From Muribaculaceae bacterium (lineage in GTDB: Bacteria; Bacteroidota; Bacteroidia; Bacteroidales; Muribaculaceae): 12,625 bases of DNA. Within the stretch, counting starts at the first letter, position 1; each line of letters starts with the position of its first letter. Under the pieces are notes generated by a model. It did not search any database. It worked only from the letters and a program-made list of their open reading frames with translations, and was not told where the DNA came from. The stretch covers positions 1 through 12,625 of the forward strand of contig JAFLTK010000262.1 of NCBI GenBank assembly GCA_022511505.1. The letters are read 5' to 3'. The position numbers and the translations under genes were made by a program. Shown here in pieces: positions 12,533-12,625 of this stretch.

Positions 12533-12625
12533 AAAACACCAACAACATCAACAACACCAACAACATCAACAACATCAACAACATCAACAACATCAACAAC
12601 ATCAACAACACCAACAACACCAACA
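12533..12625. repeat. 9-bp tandem repeat array, running off the right edge
   Basis: Nine full copies and a part copy of AACAACATC or AACAACACC stand head to tail from 12541 to the end, preceded by a decayed copy at 12533-12540. The only variation is C or T at the eighth position (pattern C at copies 2, 8 and 9). The unit is three codons long, so a change in copy number would keep frame. If translated it would give Asn-Asn-Ile/Thr, Gln-Gln-His or Thr-Thr-Ser/Pro on the plus strand. No start codon is visible here. Confidence 0.9.

Noticed and set aside
12533..12625. Possible CRISPR array
   Set aside because: The units are 9 bp and contiguous with no spacers, so this is a simple tandem repeat.

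Overview
The window looks like a chromosomal segment of a gut Bacteroidales bacterium, most likely family Muribaculaceae. This rests on Bacteroidetes-type promoters (TTTG, about 20 nt, TAnnTTTG) upstream of many genes, secreted proteins with a Por/type IX-like C-terminus, a LytTR/LytS-type two-component pair and an RF2 of the Bacteroidetes kind. Placement is by eye; there is no rRNA or other decisive marker. I see no tRNA, rRNA, CRISPR array or complete defence operon.

Layout. 1-3154 is mostly minus strand: the start of a secreted protein gene that runs off the left edge, a response regulator overlapping its sensor kinase by 11 bp, and an EamA-family exporter. 3323-4166 is an OmpA-like glycine-zipper lipoprotein gene with its promoter and a strong, probably bidirectional terminator. 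4228-6929 holds holA (minus), prfB (plus) and a SemiSWEET sugar transporter gene (plus). 6941-8231 is a tight three-gene minus-strand operon: a LOG/TIGR00730 nucleotide hydrolase, a 57-residue unknown protein, and a PduO-type cobalamin adenosyltransferase. Both junctions are 4-nt ATGA overlaps.

From about 8400 the window changes to accessory DNA. A Y1 (HUH) transposase gene of the REP-associated type lies between long, hairpin-rich inverted repeats (8414-9125). It is followed by a roughly 220-bp composite palindromic element (9281-9497), an orphan PD-(D/E)XK gene of the HsdR N-terminal type (9590-10081), a large AT-richer secreted protein with a sorting-type C-terminus (10273-11982), and a second, inverted, more complete copy of the composite element (12138-12383). 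The window ends inside a 9-bp tandem repeat array.

The most interesting signal is this repeat system. The composite elements look like non-autonomous MITE/REP-type elements. They share a 17-bp palindromic block with the end of the neighbouring transposase element, and the two inverted copies bracket the HsdR-N-like and secreted-protein genes. The second is the 57-residue gene held between LOG and the adenosyltransferase by two start/stop overlaps.
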